From Gammaproteobacteria bacterium (lineage in GTDB: Bacteria > Pseudomonadota > Gammaproteobacteria > Pseudomonadales > Pseudohongiellaceae), in the NCBI GenBank assembly GCA_029245395.1, contig JAQWPL010000033.1, positions 219,147-283,146 on the forward strand: a stretch of 64,000 nucleotides of DNA, written 5' to 3'. Shown here piece after piece: positions 16,785 through 26,209 of this stretch. Both the position numbers and the translations under genes were made by a program. Under the pieces are notes generated by a model, which saw only the letters and a list, made by a program, of their open reading frames with translations, was not told the DNA's origin and did not search any database. Position 1 is the stretch's first letter, and each line of letters opens with the position of its first letter.

Positions 16785-17642
16785 TCATTCAGCCTGGATC
16801 TTGTGACTGTTTTTCCGGACTACATTGAGAATCACCCCGGCCAGCACCAAGCTCATTCCTGCATACGTCATCAGATTAAATCCTTCACCAAATAAAATAT
16901 AGCCCAGAAAGATGGCATAAATAATGCCCGTGTAATTCACAATGGATACCGTAGAAATTGTTGCCAGTTGATAAGCACGGGTCATGAAGTACTGTGCTAC
17001 CTGACTGGTGATACCAACCATCAGCAGGAAAAACCACTGCCAGCCTGCAGGCTGGACCCAAAACAACAGACACCAAAGTCCGGCTACAGGCAAACATACA
17101 AAGGGAAAATAAAAAATGATAACCAGCGGATGTTCAGTGGTAGAAAGTTTACGCACACAATTATAGGCCAGCCCCATAAACACCGACGTAATGATGCCCA
17201 CGATCAAATGAAACAGGGAGACCCTGGCATCGAATCCCTGGATGACCAGGATACCCGCGAAGCTGATCGCAAAAAATAAAAACTGGGTGGGGCTGACTTT
17301 TTCCTTCACGAACCAGATACCAATAATGGTAGTAGCAACTGGAGCGAGATAAGTCAGCGTGGAGGCAGTAGCCAGGGGGATTTCCTGGATCAGGTAAAAA
17401 TTCAATGTCAGGGCAATGACTCCTGCCACGCCGCGCATCATCAACATGGTTTTGTTGTTGCCAAAAATTGATACGCGCGCCCTTTTCAGGCCCCAGAAGC
17501 ACAAGGCAACTGAAATCACTGCACGGAAAAAAATGATTTCCAGTGGAGGGATGCCTGGCACCAGCTTCACGAATACTGTCATCAGAGAAAACAGCAAGGT
17601 GGCAAGGGCCATGTACCACACGCCGCGGACAGTATCAGTCAT
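16785..17642 (-). CDS. EamA/DMT-family transporter
   Basis: A ten-helix inner-membrane permease of the drug/metabolite transporter superfamily made of two EamA repeats. About 285 residues from the ATG at 17642 (MTDTVRGVWYMALATLLFS), which matches usual DMT starts. The frame is open to 17717, but the extra 25 residues are basic and aromatic and unlike a DMT N-terminus. The substrate is unknown, and these proteins often export amino acids or metabolites. Confidence 0.85.
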   Translation of the reverse strand: MTDTVRGVWYMALATLLFSLMTVFVKLVPGIPPLEIIFFRAVISVALCFWGLKRARVSIFGNNKTMLMMRGVAGVIALTLNFYLIQEIPLATASTLTYLAPVATTIIGIWFVKEKVSPTQFLFFAISFAGILVIQGFDARVSLFHLIVGIITSVFMGLAYNCVRKLSTTEHPLVIIFYFPFVCLPVAGLWCLLFWVQPAGWQWFFLLMVGITSQVAQYFMTRAYQLATISTVSIVNYTGIIYAIFLGYILFGEGFNLMTYAGMSLVLAGVILNVVRKNSHKIQAE

Positions 17643-17759
17643 AGGGAAATTGGGGGCGAAAAAAAAAGGCGGATTGTACGCAACCCGCCGTTGTAAGGCA
17701 AAAACCCTAAAATGCACCGGTTTCGAGTTCAGAAACCAATTAGTAAGACCGTGATAGTT

Positions 17760-19991
17760 TTAAAACCTTACACGCACTCCAACGGCAACCGTACGCACCT
17801 TGTTGGGCCGGGCGCCATAAGGATGCCGGCCCAAAATATCTTCCTGATCAGTAAGGTTTTCAATGCGCCCAAATACATTAATGTTGTCAGACAATTGGAC
17901 GTTTACTGACAGATCCAGTGTCAGTGTGTCATCGGTCTTTTCTGTGGACTGGCAAGACGCCCGGACACACACTTCATCGACATAGTTGGCGCTCAGCGAC
18001 ACACCCCATTGGAGTGTTTCAACCCCCAGAGAGACGCGATACTGATGTTCAGGAATATAGGGAATAGGATCGCCAGCACTGACATCACCAAAGAAAGCGG
18101 TATCAGCGATATTGGTATCAAACTCGCCATTGATCCAGGTGTAGGTCAGCATGAAAGGCACTGAATAATTACTGGACTGACTGAAGTCAGTACTGAGGAG
18201 AAATTCCAGACCACTAACAGTGGCGGCATCCCCATTGAAAGCATCCCCTATGTCGCAGTCAGTTCCTGATGAGGCTGTGCAAACCCCCAGCAGGTTTTCA
18301 TAATCACTCAGGAACCAGATGGCTTCTGCATTTATCCGGTTATCTTGATACCGGAAGCCAAATTCATAGTTAAGTGCCTCTTCTTCAGCAACCCCAGGAG
18401 AATTAGTTGGCGCAGTAAAACCCTTGTGCACTCCACCCAAAATAACCAGGTTCTCATTCAGCGAATAACTGACACCGAAACCCGGCAGCCATACCTGGAC
18501 GTCATTATTCCTGCCATCGCGAAAGAGTCGATCAGCGCCACCGTTGTAACGTGCGCGGGACAACTCTATGTCTTCATAGCGTACTCCGAGGGTTAACAAC
18601 CAGTTGCTCCATTCAATTTGATCGTAAACATGAATGGCCAGTGCATCAGCATTCTGCACCCTGTTGCCGGCAGCACCCAGGACACCCACATCATTCAACA
18701 CAAGTTCGCCATTAAGCTGTTGGAACGAGGAATCATACTGTAGCCTGTCTTCTTCATCGCGGTGTACACGAACACCAGCCTGTAAACTGTGAGAACTGCT
18801 ACCTATGCCGCCTTGCCAGTTCAAACCAAACTGAATGCCTCGGGAGAAATAGTCCCTGCTGTTGGCACGCACATCGATACTGCCTGGCGCCGTGTCCAGA
18901 TTTCCGTCCAGGATGGCCTGGAGTTGATCAGTGGCGAATCCGTCACGCCCATTGCCCAGATTAATGTCATTAATAATACTGGCCCAGCCGGTCCGGCTCA
19001 GGCTATCCGCTCTGTCGCTACCGTCCAGATCAATACCTTCGGTCTTGAACCAGTTGCGGGCATGTTCATTGTTATAGGCAGTAGCATTAAGGGTCAGGTC
19101 TTGTGTCGCGCTGTATTCATAGCGCAGTATCACTTGCTCATGTGCGGTGCTGATGTTATCCAGATCCGACAAACCATAGCGGCGGTCAGCATTAGCAACA
19201 AAGTCCGCATCGGTCAGGCCCAGATAACTCTGGTTGGAATCCTGCTGCGCATACTGCAGCTTCAGCTCGCCCTTGTGCCGTGAATACACAGGTGCCCATG
19301 CCAGTTTTATGGTGTAGTCCTCAACGTTCAGGCCCGTGTCGGTATAGCTGCGATCGATATTCTGGAAACCGTCCGAGCGCCACTGGTGAGTTTCCACCAG
19401 GAATCCAAAACCAGCCTGATTGTAACCACCGTAGGTCGCATGCAGTCTGTAGGTTGCATCCTCACCCCCTTCCACCAGCAAATTGCCCTGACTTCTTTGC
19501 GGTATCGGCGTGGAAATCATGTTCAGGGCACCGCCGATTGTCAGAGGCCCCTGGGTAATAGCAGCAGGTCCTTTAACGACTTCAAATCCTGCGAATCGCC
19601 CTGCCGTTGGAAAATAATAAGCAGACGGTGCAGCATAGGGGGCTGGCGCAATAAGCACATTGTCTTCCAGCAAAGTAATACGACTGGAACGCTCAGTAGT
19701 AACACCGCGAATGCTGATGTTGGGCCTGAGCCCATAGCCATCTTCTACCTGTATTGACACCCCAGGAATCTCCCGGGCAATGCGCTGAACGTCTGAATAG
19801 GCAAATACGGCAAGCTGCTCACTGTCAATGTAGTGGGCCGAACCTGGCAACCGATTAATTTTTTCGGTGCCGCCCGTGATCAAAATCTCTTCGATGAATG
19901 GAAATTGATTATCCCTTTGAGCAAGAAGAGATGGGGTTATAAATGGAATTGTCACCGCAACGACAAGTGCGTGTAATGTTGATGACTTCAT
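17760..19991 (-). CDS. TonB-dependent outer-membrane receptor, iron-regulated
   Basis: A complete 743-residue receptor with a signal peptide, a TonB-box-like EEILITGG, a plug (DVQRIAREIPGVSIQVEDGYGLRPNISIRG ... FEVVKGPAAITQGPLTIGGALNMIS), a full 22-strand-type barrel and a terminal phenylalanine in VRVRF. The plug resembles FecA-type siderophore receptors. A strong Fur box lies 53 bp upstream, so it probably imports ferric siderophore under iron limitation. The ligand cannot be read from sequence. Confidence 0.9.
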   Translation of the reverse strand: MKSSTLHALVVAVTIPFITPSLLAQRDNQFPFIEEILITGGTEKINRLPGSAHYIDSEQLAVFAYSDVQRIAREIPGVSIQVEDGYGLRPNISIRGVTTERSSRITLLEDNVLIAPAPYAAPSAYYFPTAGRFAGFEVVKGPAAITQGPLTIGGALNMISTPIPQRSQGNLLVEGGEDATYRLHATYGGYNQAGFGFLVETHQWRSDGFQNIDRSYTDTGLNVEDYTIKLAWAPVYSRHKGELKLQYAQQDSNQSYLGLTDADFVANADRRYGLSDLDNISTAHEQVILRYEYSATQDLTLNATAYNNEHARNWFKTEGIDLDGSDRADSLSRTGWASIINDINLGNGRDGFATDQLQAILDGNLDTAPGSIDVRANSRDYFSRGIQFGLNWQGGIGSSSHSLQAGVRVHRDEEDRLQYDSSFQQLNGELVLNDVGVLGAAGNRVQNADALAIHVYDQIEWSNWLLTLGVRYEDIELSRARYNGGADRLFRDGRNNDVQVWLPGFGVSYSLNENLVILGGVHKGFTAPTNSPGVAEEEALNYEFGFRYQDNRINAEAIWFLSDYENLLGVCTASSGTDCDIGDAFNGDAATVSGLEFLLSTDFSQSSNYSVPFMLTYTWINGEFDTNIADTAFFGDVSAGDPIPYIPEHQYRVSLGVETLQWGVSLSANYVDEVCVRASCQSTEKTDDTLTLDLSVNVQLSDNINVFGRIENLTDQEDILGRHPYGARPNKVRTVAVGVRVRF

Positions 19992-20043
19992 TGATAAACA
20001 GGGCTCCAGTTAAATGAGACTGACTCACGGGAATCATCCTAAT

Positions 20044-20062
20044 CTAAATGAGAATCATTATC
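20044..20062 (-). promoter_or_regulatory. Fur box upstream of the TonB receptor
   Basis: The 19-mer, core AATGAGAATCATTATC, matches 15 of 19 positions of the Fur consensus and lies 53 bp upstream of the receptor start. It is the best Fur site in the window. Confidence 0.85.
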
Positions 20063-20103
20063 AATATGATTTGCATTAGGCTTGATGTTGGTCAAAAAGA
20101 CAT

Positions 20104-20134
20104 AAAAAAGCCGGGAGGATTGCCCGTCCCGGCT
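20104..20134 (-). terminator. Rho-independent terminator after grxD
   Basis: On the minus strand AGCCGGGA pairs perfectly with TCCCGGCT around 10 nt and is followed by a T6 run (A-run at 20104-20109 on the plus strand). It lies 26 nt past the grxD stop and insulates the downstream TonB receptor. Confidence 0.9.
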
Positions 20135-20159
20135 CACTAACTAATTATTAAGGAGAGCC

Positions 20160-20552
20160 TTAAACTTGCGCGTTGCCTTCTACATCTTCCGCGACTTCTG
20201 TTACTTCCCCCCTGCTCGCCGCGGACTCATCAAGGAGAGTTTTTAACTCACCTTTCTGATACATGTCGACCATGATGTCGCAACCACCTACTAATTCACC
20301 GTCTACAAATAACTGGGGGAACGTTGGCCAGTCAGATACTTTAGGCAGGTTGGCGCGAATATCTGGATTACTGAGAATATCTACATAAGCGAATTTTTGA
20401 CCGCAGGCCATCAGGATCTGCACGGTCTGCGCAGAAAATCCACACTGGGGTGCATTGGGATTGCCCTTCATATAGAGAATGATGGGGTTGTTGTTGATCT
20501 GGTCCTGAATAACGGTTTCGACGGAATTTTCTGTGTTGGCTTCAGTGGTCAT
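20160..20552 (-). CDS. grxD: Monothiol glutaredoxin 4
   Basis: CGFS-type glutaredoxin that binds a 2Fe-2S cluster with glutathione and passes it to client proteins. The PQCGFS active site and the following WPTFPQLFVDGELVGGCDI block are intact. At 130 residues it has an acidic tail of about 20 residues beyond the domain. It lies near bfd/bfr and a Fur-controlled receptor, consistent with iron homeostasis; grxD sits near bfr in Pseudomonas too. Confidence 0.95.
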   Translation of the reverse strand: MTTEANTENSVETVIQDQINNNPIILYMKGNPNAPQCGFSAQTVQILMACGQKFAYVDILSNPDIRANLPKVSDWPTFPQLFVDGELVGGCDIMVDMYQKGELKTLLDESAASRGEVTEVAEDVEGNAQV

Positions 20553-20789
20553 GGAAATCTCAGTATAACGGAATGGATAAAGTGATAAGTGGATGCATTT
20601 TAACCGAATTCAAGGTGATAAACAGGTGAATTTCTCTGTGAAATCAAGAAATTAGACCCTGCAATGTGTGGGGTTTTATTAAGGTGTAGCAAGTCACTCG
20701 AAGTAAGGCAGAATCCGGGCGATACATTCCTCAAGCCCCGGTGTGGAATTTAGCACTGGCGCAATACGGTCTCGGCCATTGCTATTGGT

Positions 20790-21185
20790 TCAAATGATAT
20801 TAATGAAAATGGCCAGGGTAGCAACTAAACGCTCTTCGTCGATCAGTCCCTGCTGGTACTGAAAACAGGACAAATCGGCATGCCTTGCTACCGTGATAGC
20901 ATAATTTCCGAATATGTTTATATCTTCCTGATTAGTTAGCTCTTCCGTCTGAGCAAGAAAATAAACATCCCTGAGTTTTTCAACCGACAAGATAGACATA
21001 TTTATGTCAATGATTTGTGATATCAAATCCTGATAAGCCGCTGTCTCTATGGCCCGGGTATTTAAAGCTGTTTCTTCTGAGCTTTGCCGGGTTTCCAAAC
21101 CCACAAATATCAGACCGGCAATCACAGCCAGTGCGGAAATAATTTCCGCGATAAAAGCAAATTCCTGAAGCTTTTCTTTCATCAT
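20790..21185 (-). CDS. Small membrane protein; reading continues past its UGA to 20694
   Basis: An unrecognised 131-residue protein with an N-terminal membrane helix (FIAEIISALAVIAGLIFVGLE) followed by a soluble helical part, as in many anonymous anchored proteins. The stop at 20790-20792 is TGA. The same frame then stays open for 32 codons, TNSNGRDRIAPVLNSTPGL and on through ARILPYFE to a TGA at 20694, a sequence that looks coding. A Trp codon (INII-W-TNSNGR) turned to TGA would explain it. The gene is therefore possibly truncated at the C-terminus by about 33 residues. Confidence 0.6.
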   Translation of the reverse strand: MMKEKLQEFAFIAEIISALAVIAGLIFVGLETRQSSEETALNTRAIETAAYQDLISQIIDINMSILSVEKLRDVYFLAQTEELTNQEDINIFGNYAITVARHADLSCFQYQQGLIDEERLVATLAIFINII

Positions 21186-21197
21186 TTTTTCCCTGCA

Positions 21198-22745
21198 TTA
21201 ATCGGTATGGATTCCCCAACCGCCACCACCGGGCGTCTTAATAAGCAGACAATCACCTTGTTTGACTGACAATGAAACTTTCCCTGGCAATGTTTTTCCA
21301 TTCAGTGAATTTTCGCCGGGTTCTCCGCTCTTCCCACCTTTCAGCCCCCAGGGTCCATGGGTTCTTCTTTCTGTAAGCAGGCTTAATTGGGCATCAGCCA
21401 AAAATTCATACTCCCTGACCAGCCCATCTCCACCAGATTGTTTGCCTCCCCCACCACTGCCATCGCGCACTTCATAACGATTGATTCGTAGCGGGTAATG
21501 CATTTCCAGACTTTCCACAGGTGTATTGAGCGTATTAGTCATATGGGAATGACGTGCGCTAATACCGGGATACTCTGGCCCACCACCATGACCACCGGCA
21601 AGAGTTTCGTAGTAATCCCATTCATTTCCGGTTTCTCTACTACCCATGGCAATATTGTTCATGCTGCCCTGGCTCGCTGCCGGAAACTGCTCAGGTAGTG
21701 CCTGCTCAAGTGCACCAAGCACTACATCGACAATACGGGTTGAAGTTTCTACATTGCCAGCGGCCACGGCGGCAGGATGATTGGCATTAACCAGGGAGCC
21801 TTTCGGGGCACTGATCTGGATTGGGCGAAACAATCCACCACAGGCCGGCGCATAATCCGGCATCAGGCAACGAAAGCAGTAATACACGGCGGCGGCAACA
21901 ACCGGTAACGGACAATTGATATTGCCGGACACCTGGTCATCTGTGCCTGAAAAATCAACTGTAATCCCCTGGCTTTCAACATTAAGTGTTACGCGTATGG
22001 CGATATCCTGATTATCTAGCCCGTCATCGTCCATGACGTCCTCAAAGGCATAACTACCAGACGGAATTTCTGCCAGGCAGGCCAATGCGACCCGCTCACC
22101 GTAGTCATTAAGTTCGATCAATCCTTGATGGAATGCATCCACACCAAACTGGCGGATCAGTTCCTGCAATCTAAGTACGCCGGTATTGACCGAGCTAACT
22201 TGAGCGGCCATATCACCATTGAGATGAAAATTACCTTCCTGCCCATGGAGTGGTGTCAGTGACTGCCACAACGCCTGGTTCAATTCGCCTTTCTTCAATA
22301 GAAACTGGGGAGATATAACAATTCCTTCTTCTTCTAATAGATGGGTAATGGGCATGGAGCCAGGAGACTCGGAACCGATATTGGCATGATGCGCCCTGTT
22401 CACTGCAAAACCTTGCAGCGTTCCTTCCAGCAACACAGGCGCCACTATCGTTACATCCGGCAGATGTGTTCCGCCCAGATAGGGATCATTCAATACCAGG
22501 ACATCCCCTTCTGCCCACTCAAACTGCCCAACGATATCGGCCATGGCATACGCCATGCTGCCAAGGTGGACCGGGATGTGAGCTGCCTGGGCACTCAGTT
22601 CTCCATCCCGATCAAACAATGCGCAAGAGTAATCCAGGCGGTCCTTGATATTCGGGGAAAAAGCGGTTCGCTTGAGTACTACGCCCATCTCGTCACAGAT
22701 GGCTTCCATGCGGGAGACGAACAGAGAGAGTTCTATGGGGTTCAT
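21198..22745 (-). CDS. hyuB: Hydantoinase B/oxoprolinase family protein
   Basis: Resembles the B subunit of N-methylhydantoinase/5-oxoprolinase, ATP-dependent enzymes that open cyclic amides. Family blocks are visible: [52 protein letters not shown], the NINCPLPVV segment and a Gly-rich [14 protein letters not shown] near the end. The start [15 protein letters not shown] at 22745 matches usual family starts (515 residues). The frame is open up to 22856, but that stretch runs into a repeat hairpin and is unlikely to be coding. No A subunit lies next to it, so the substrate is open. Confidence 0.85.
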   Translation of the reverse strand: MNPIELSLFVSRMEAICDEMGVVLKRTAFSPNIKDRLDYSCALFDRDGELSAQAAHIPVHLGSMAYAMADIVGQFEWAEGDVLVLNDPYLGGTHLPDVTIVAPVLLEGTLQGFAVNRAHHANIGSESPGSMPITHLLEEEGIVISPQFLLKKGELNQALWQSLTPLHGQEGNFHLNGDMAAQVSSVNTGVLRLQELIRQFGVDAFHQGLIELNDYGERVALACLAEIPSGSYAFEDVMDDDGLDNQDIAIRVTLNVESQGITVDFSGTDDQVSGNINCPLPVVAAAVYYCFRCLMPDYAPACGGLFRPIQISAPKGSLVNANHPAAVAAGNVETSTRIVDVVLGALEQALPEQFPAASQGSMNNIAMGSRETGNEWDYYETLAGGHGGGPEYPGISARHSHMTNTLNTPVESLEMHYPLRINRYEVRDGSGGGGKQSGGDGLVREYEFLADAQLSLLTERRTHGPWGLKGGKSGEPGENSLNGKTLPGKVSLSVKQGDCLLIKTPGGGGWGIHTD

Positions 22746-22782
22746 AGGAAATGAGTATAAGTGAAGCGTCATTGTAAGTCGT

Positions 22783-22860
22783 TTGGATTGAGATACAGGA
22801 TGCAGGAGACAGGATGCAAGAAGAACCTCTTGAATCCTGTCTCCTGCATCCTGCATCCAA
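22783..22860. repeat. Long hairpin with 7-nt periodicity between hyuB and argD
   Basis: CAGGATGCAGGAGACAGGAT (22796-22815) is perfectly mirrored at 22834-22853, with CAAGA/TCTTG continuing the stem and TTGGAT/ATCCAA outside. The arms are built of heptamers (GATACAG, GATGCAG, GAGACAG). It lies between two divergent genes and could form a cruciform or an RNA hairpin. There is no T-run. Confidence 0.8.
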
Positions 22861-22964
22861 TAACTGCTTAGTATTCGTAACTTGCAGCCTTCGGTGTGTT
22901 TCTTTAGAATCGCCTCCCTTCGGGCCGCTTTAGCTGCCCTTTTCCATTTTATGGGGTGCTGAAA

Positions 22965-24137
22965 ATGGCTGACTCAAACGCGCTAATGACAACTTATAAC
23001 CGAATCCCGGTAGAGTTTGTGCGCGGGGAAGGCTCCTGGGTGTATGACCGGGAAGGCAAGAAATACCTCGATGCCATTGCCGGTATCGCTGTGTGCGCCC
23101 TTGGTCATAGTCACCCCGGTTTTATCAGGGCCATTCAGGATCAGGTTGCGCAACTGGTGCATACCTCAAATCTCTATGAGGTAGGACTACAGACAACACT
23201 GGCTGAAAAACTCTGCGAAGCATCGGGCATGGATCGGGTCTTTTTCTGCAATTCAGGCGCTGAAGGCAATGAAGCCGCTATCAAACTGGCCAGGATGTTT
23301 GGGCATAGCCGCGACATTGACATCCCTGGCATCATTGTGATGGAAGGTGCTTTTCATGGCCGAACCATGGGCGCACTAACGGCGACTCACAGCAACCGTC
23401 ACCAGGAAGGCTTTTCCCCATTCCTGGATGGCTTTTATCGGGTCCCTTTCAATGACACTAAAGCAGTAGAAGAAATCATCAAGGCAAATGCAAATATTGT
23501 TGCCGTCCTGGTAGAACCGATACAAGGTGAAGGCGGTGTGCTCCTGCCGGATTCAGATTACCTGAATAACCTGCGAAGCCTTTGTGACGATAATGACCTG
23601 CTACTGATGTTAGATGAAGTCCAGTGCGGTAATGGCAGAACCGGGAAATATTTTGCCTACCAGCACAATAATATCCTGCCGGACGTATTTTCCACGGCAA
23701 AAGGGCTTGGTAATGGCTTTCCTATTGGCGCCTGTCTTGCCAGAGGCAAGGCCGCAGAAATCTTCCAACCTGGGCTGCATGCCACGACTTTCGGTGGTAG
23801 CCCTCTGGCCTGCGCCGCTGCAATTGCTGTCTATGAAGCACTGCTCAGTGAAAATCTGTTGGAAAACGCCACTGTCCAGGGTGATCGCATCAAATTTGGC
23901 ATCAGTATGCGTTTGCAAAATGCTTCTCATGTCGTGGCTGTCAGGGGCAAAGGCCTGATGATTGGTGTTGAACTCGACAAACCCTGTGGTGAACTGGTTG
24001 GTCAGGCCCGGGAAAAAGGCTTGCTCATCAATGTGGCCTCAGGCAACGTAGTGAGATTAGTGCCACCGTTGAATATTACGATGAAAGAAAGTGACCTCAT
24101 TATAGAAACAGTCAGCGAGCTGATTGAAAACTTCTAA
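22965..24137 (+). CDS. argD: Acetylornithine aminotransferase
   Basis: PLP enzyme of arginine synthesis (N-acetylglutamate semialdehyde to N-acetylornithine; the same enzyme often serves lysine synthesis). Class III aminotransferase features: FCNSGAEGNEAAIKLAR, GAFHGRTMGAL, the cofactor aspartate in LLMLDEVQCGNGRTG, and the Schiff-base lysine K246 in STAKGLGNGFPIGAC. A GTG at 22956 is also open, but GGGGTG lies correctly placed for the ATG at 22965 (390 residues). argF follows 42 nt downstream, probably in one operon. Confidence 0.93.
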   Translation: MADSNALMTTYNRIPVEFVRGEGSWVYDREGKKYLDAIAGIAVCALGHSHPGFIRAIQDQVAQLVHTSNLYEVGLQTTLAEKLCEASGMDRVFFCNSGAEGNEAAIKLARMFGHSRDIDIPGIIVMEGAFHGRTMGALTATHSNRHQEGFSPFLDGFYRVPFNDTKAVEEIIKANANIVAVLVEPIQGEGGVLLPDSDYLNNLRSLCDDNDLLLMLDEVQCGNGRTGKYFAYQHNNILPDVFSTAKGLGNGFPIGACLARGKAAEIFQPGLHATTFGGSPLACAAAIAVYEALLSENLLENATVQGDRIKFGISMRLQNASHVVAVRGKGLMIGVELDKPCGELVGQAREKGLLINVASGNVVRLVPPLNITMKESDLIIETVSELIENF

Positions 24138-24179
24138 GCTTAAATAGTTACATAGATAGTTAATTAGAGAAGAAGAAAC

Positions 24180-25082
24180 ATGACTACCCGGCATTTTCTT
24201 ACACTGAATGATCTGAGCGGCCAGGAATTTCGTGATCTCCTCCAGCGCGCTGTCGAATTGAAACAGATGCAGGCCAATCGTGTGCCTCATGAGTTATTAA
24301 AAAACCGGGTGCTGGCCATGGTGTTTGAAAAGTCATCAACGCGTACGCGGGTGTCTTTTGAAGCCGGCATGATTCAGATGGGCGGTTCTTCCATCTTCCT
24401 GTCTCCCCAGGACAGCCAATTGGGGCGCGGCGAGCCTGAAGAGGATACAGCGAAGGTGTTATCCAGAATGGTGGATGCCATTATGGTGCGTACTTTCGAG
24501 CATAAAATCATTGAACACATGGCTGAAAACTCCAGCGTTCCTGTCATCAATGCGCTGACTGACGACTACCACCCTTGCCAGTTACTGGCCGATATGCAGA
24601 CCTTTTTTGAACATCAGGGCGATATTCAAGGCCACACTGTGAGTTGGATTGGGGATGGGAATAATATGTGCAATTCCTATATCAATGCCGCTGCCCTGCT
24701 CGATTTCGAATTGGTTATAGCATGCCCGTCAGGCTATGAACCCATGTCTGCCCTGGTGGAAGCAAACAAGGGTCGGGTCAAAATTGTCCGTACTCCAGAA
24801 GAAGCTGTCGTTGGTTCATCACTGGTTGCTACCGATGTCTGGGCCTCCATGGGCCAGGAAGAAGAGCAGCAAAAACGCCAGACAGATTTTTCCGGTTTCA
24901 TGGTGACATCTAAGCTAATGACCCAAGCCAAAACGGATGCCTTATTTATGCACTGTCTGCCAGCTCACCGCGGTGAAGAGGTCAGTGCCGAAATCATGGA
25001 TGATCCGGATACTGTTGTCTGGGATGAAGCCGAAAACCGCCTTCATGCCCAGAAAGCTCTGCTCGAATTTCTGATGTGTTAA
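24180..25082 (+). CDS. argF: Ornithine carbamoyltransferase
   Basis: Makes citrulline from ornithine and carbamoyl phosphate. Carbamoyl-phosphate sites [13 protein letters not shown] and [11 protein letters not shown], and the ornithine/active-site block [13 protein letters not shown], are complete. The length of 300 is that of the anabolic Pseudomonas-type ArgF. Good ribosome site AGAAGAAG upstream of the ATG. Confidence 0.97.
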   Translation: MTTRHFLTLNDLSGQEFRDLLQRAVELKQMQANRVPHELLKNRVLAMVFEKSSTRTRVSFEAGMIQMGGSSIFLSPQDSQLGRGEPEEDTAKVLSRMVDAIMVRTFEHKIIEHMAENSSVPVINALTDDYHPCQLLADMQTFFEHQGDIQGHTVSWIGDGNNMCNSYINAAALLDFELVIACPSGYEPMSALVEANKGRVKIVRTPEEAVVGSSLVATDVWASMGQEEEQQKRQTDFSGFMVTSKLMTQAKTDALFMHCLPAHRGEEVSAEIMDDPDTVVWDEAENRLHAQKALLEFLMC

Positions 25083-25205
25083 TGTGAATGGGCTCTTTAT
25101 AGATCACTTGAGCAAGTGCTCCGCCTTATGTCCTACAATGGTTCTTTAATCAGGTTCGGGTTAAATTAGCACCCTTAAATTACTTTGAGCATTTTGTAGC
25201 CTTCC

Positions 25206-25934
25206 ATGACTTCTTTGCTGGAAATTCACAACATCAACTGCCGTTATGAAGACCAGGTCATCATCGACGACCTGAGCTTTTCAGTTGGCGAGCAGCAAAT
25301 TGTTAGCCTTCTTGGCCCCAGTGGCTGCGGCAAAACCACTTCGTTACGTGCTATAGCTGGGCTAGAGAGCATTTATGCTGGCCGGATAGAGCTGGCTGGA
25401 ACTTGCCTCAGTGAACCTGGATCACAAATGCCACCGGAACAGCGCCAGGTGGGTATGGTGTTCCAGGATTATGCCCTCTTCCCACATTTAACAGTGCAGC
25501 AGAATATTGCCTTTGGCCTGCATGGCATGAATAAGGAAGTAATCGAAGGGAGCGTGGATCAATTACTTGCCCTGGTGCAGTTGCAGGACCATGCAGAAAA
25601 ATATCCTCACCAGTTATCCGGCGGACAACAACAGCGAGTTGCTTTGGCTAGAGCACTAGCGCCGGAGCCCAGAATCCTGCTGCTAGATGAACCTTTTTCC
25701 AATCTGGACACTGAAATGCGCCGTAGCCTGAGTCATGAAGTGCGAGAAATTCTGAAAGCCAGGAAAATCAGCGCCATTTTAGTTACCCACGATCAGGAAG
25801 AAGCCTTTGCTGTCGGCGATGAAATCGGTGTCATGCTCGATGGCAGCCTTCAGCAATGGGGAAATGCCAGCGATCTCACTACCAACCCGGCCAACGCCTT
25901 TGTCGCCCGCTTTCTTGGCGTGGCGTCTTCCTAA
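25206..25934 (+). CDS. Orphan ABC transporter ATPase, FbpC/PotA-like without TOBE domain
   Basis: An ABC nucleotide-binding subunit with all motifs: Walker A GPSGCGKTT, Q-loop VFQDYALFPH, signature LSGGQQQR, Walker B ILLLDEPFSNLD and H-loop VTHDQEEAF. It is closest in style to iron(III), sulfate or polyamine importers, but stops at 242 residues, whereas those have an extra C-terminal regulatory TOBE domain of about 100 residues. No permease or binding protein lies in the window, so its partner is elsewhere and its substrate cannot be inferred. Confidence 0.85.
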   Translation: MTSLLEIHNINCRYEDQVIIDDLSFSVGEQQIVSLLGPSGCGKTTSLRAIAGLESIYAGRIELAGTCLSEPGSQMPPEQRQVGMVFQDYALFPHLTVQQNIAFGLHGMNKEVIEGSVDQLLALVQLQDHAEKYPHQLSGGQQQRVALARALAPEPRILLLDEPFSNLDTEMRRSLSHEVREILKARKISAILVTHDQEEAFAVGDEIGVMLDGSLQQWGNASDLTTNPANAFVARFLGVASS

Positions 25935-25980
25935 AACCCTCGAAAACCCCTGAATACCTCCCAAAAGCTGAATTTATAAA

Positions 25981-25996
25981 ACACTATATATAGTAT
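25981..25996. promoter_or_regulatory. Near-perfect upstream NrdR box
   Basis: ACACTATATATAGTAT agrees with 15 of 16 positions of the NrdR consensus (ACACwATATaTwGTGT). It lies in the long gene-free interval before nrdA, 229 bp (centre to centre) upstream of the first box of the promoter-proximal array, and its right end overlaps a DnaA-like box. Confidence 0.75.
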
Positions 25997-26022
25997 CCAC
26001 AGGAAAATTAATCTGTGGATAA
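25993..26022. promoter_or_regulatory. Inverted DnaA box pair upstream of nrdA
   Basis: GTATCCACA (25993-26001, one mismatch) faces TGTGGATAA (26014-26022, a perfect DnaA box on the minus strand). The two make 9-bp inverted arms TATCCACAG/CTGTGGATA around 10 nt. DnaA control of nrdA is established in E. coli. Confidence 0.75.
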
Positions 26023-26194
26023 ATCTCACTTTTAGCATGAAAAATGGCAATTCCGCCCTGGTTTCTGTTTTGCCTGTTGATTAGTCACTACCCTGCCTGT
26101 GTTTTTACCCATGTTCCTGCTGCGGAAACACTGTCACAACAAGCCTCTGATTTCCTTAAAAAAAATACCGATTAATACTCATCATACCCCCAAT

Positions 26195-26203
26195 TTATCC
26201 ACA
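26195..26203 (+). promoter_or_regulatory. Perfect DnaA box next to the NrdR array
   Basis: TTATCCACA exactly, 6 bp before the first promoter-proximal NrdR box. With the upstream pair it makes three DnaA sites in 211 bp. Confidence 0.8.
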
Positions 26204-26209
26204 GCTATT

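Noticed and set aside
4498..21185. Genome-wide use of UGA as tryptophan
   Set aside because: Intact genes such as rsxE, nth and rnt end at TGA in the right place, and Trp is coded by TGG throughout, so the odd UGA codons are local lesions or special cases.
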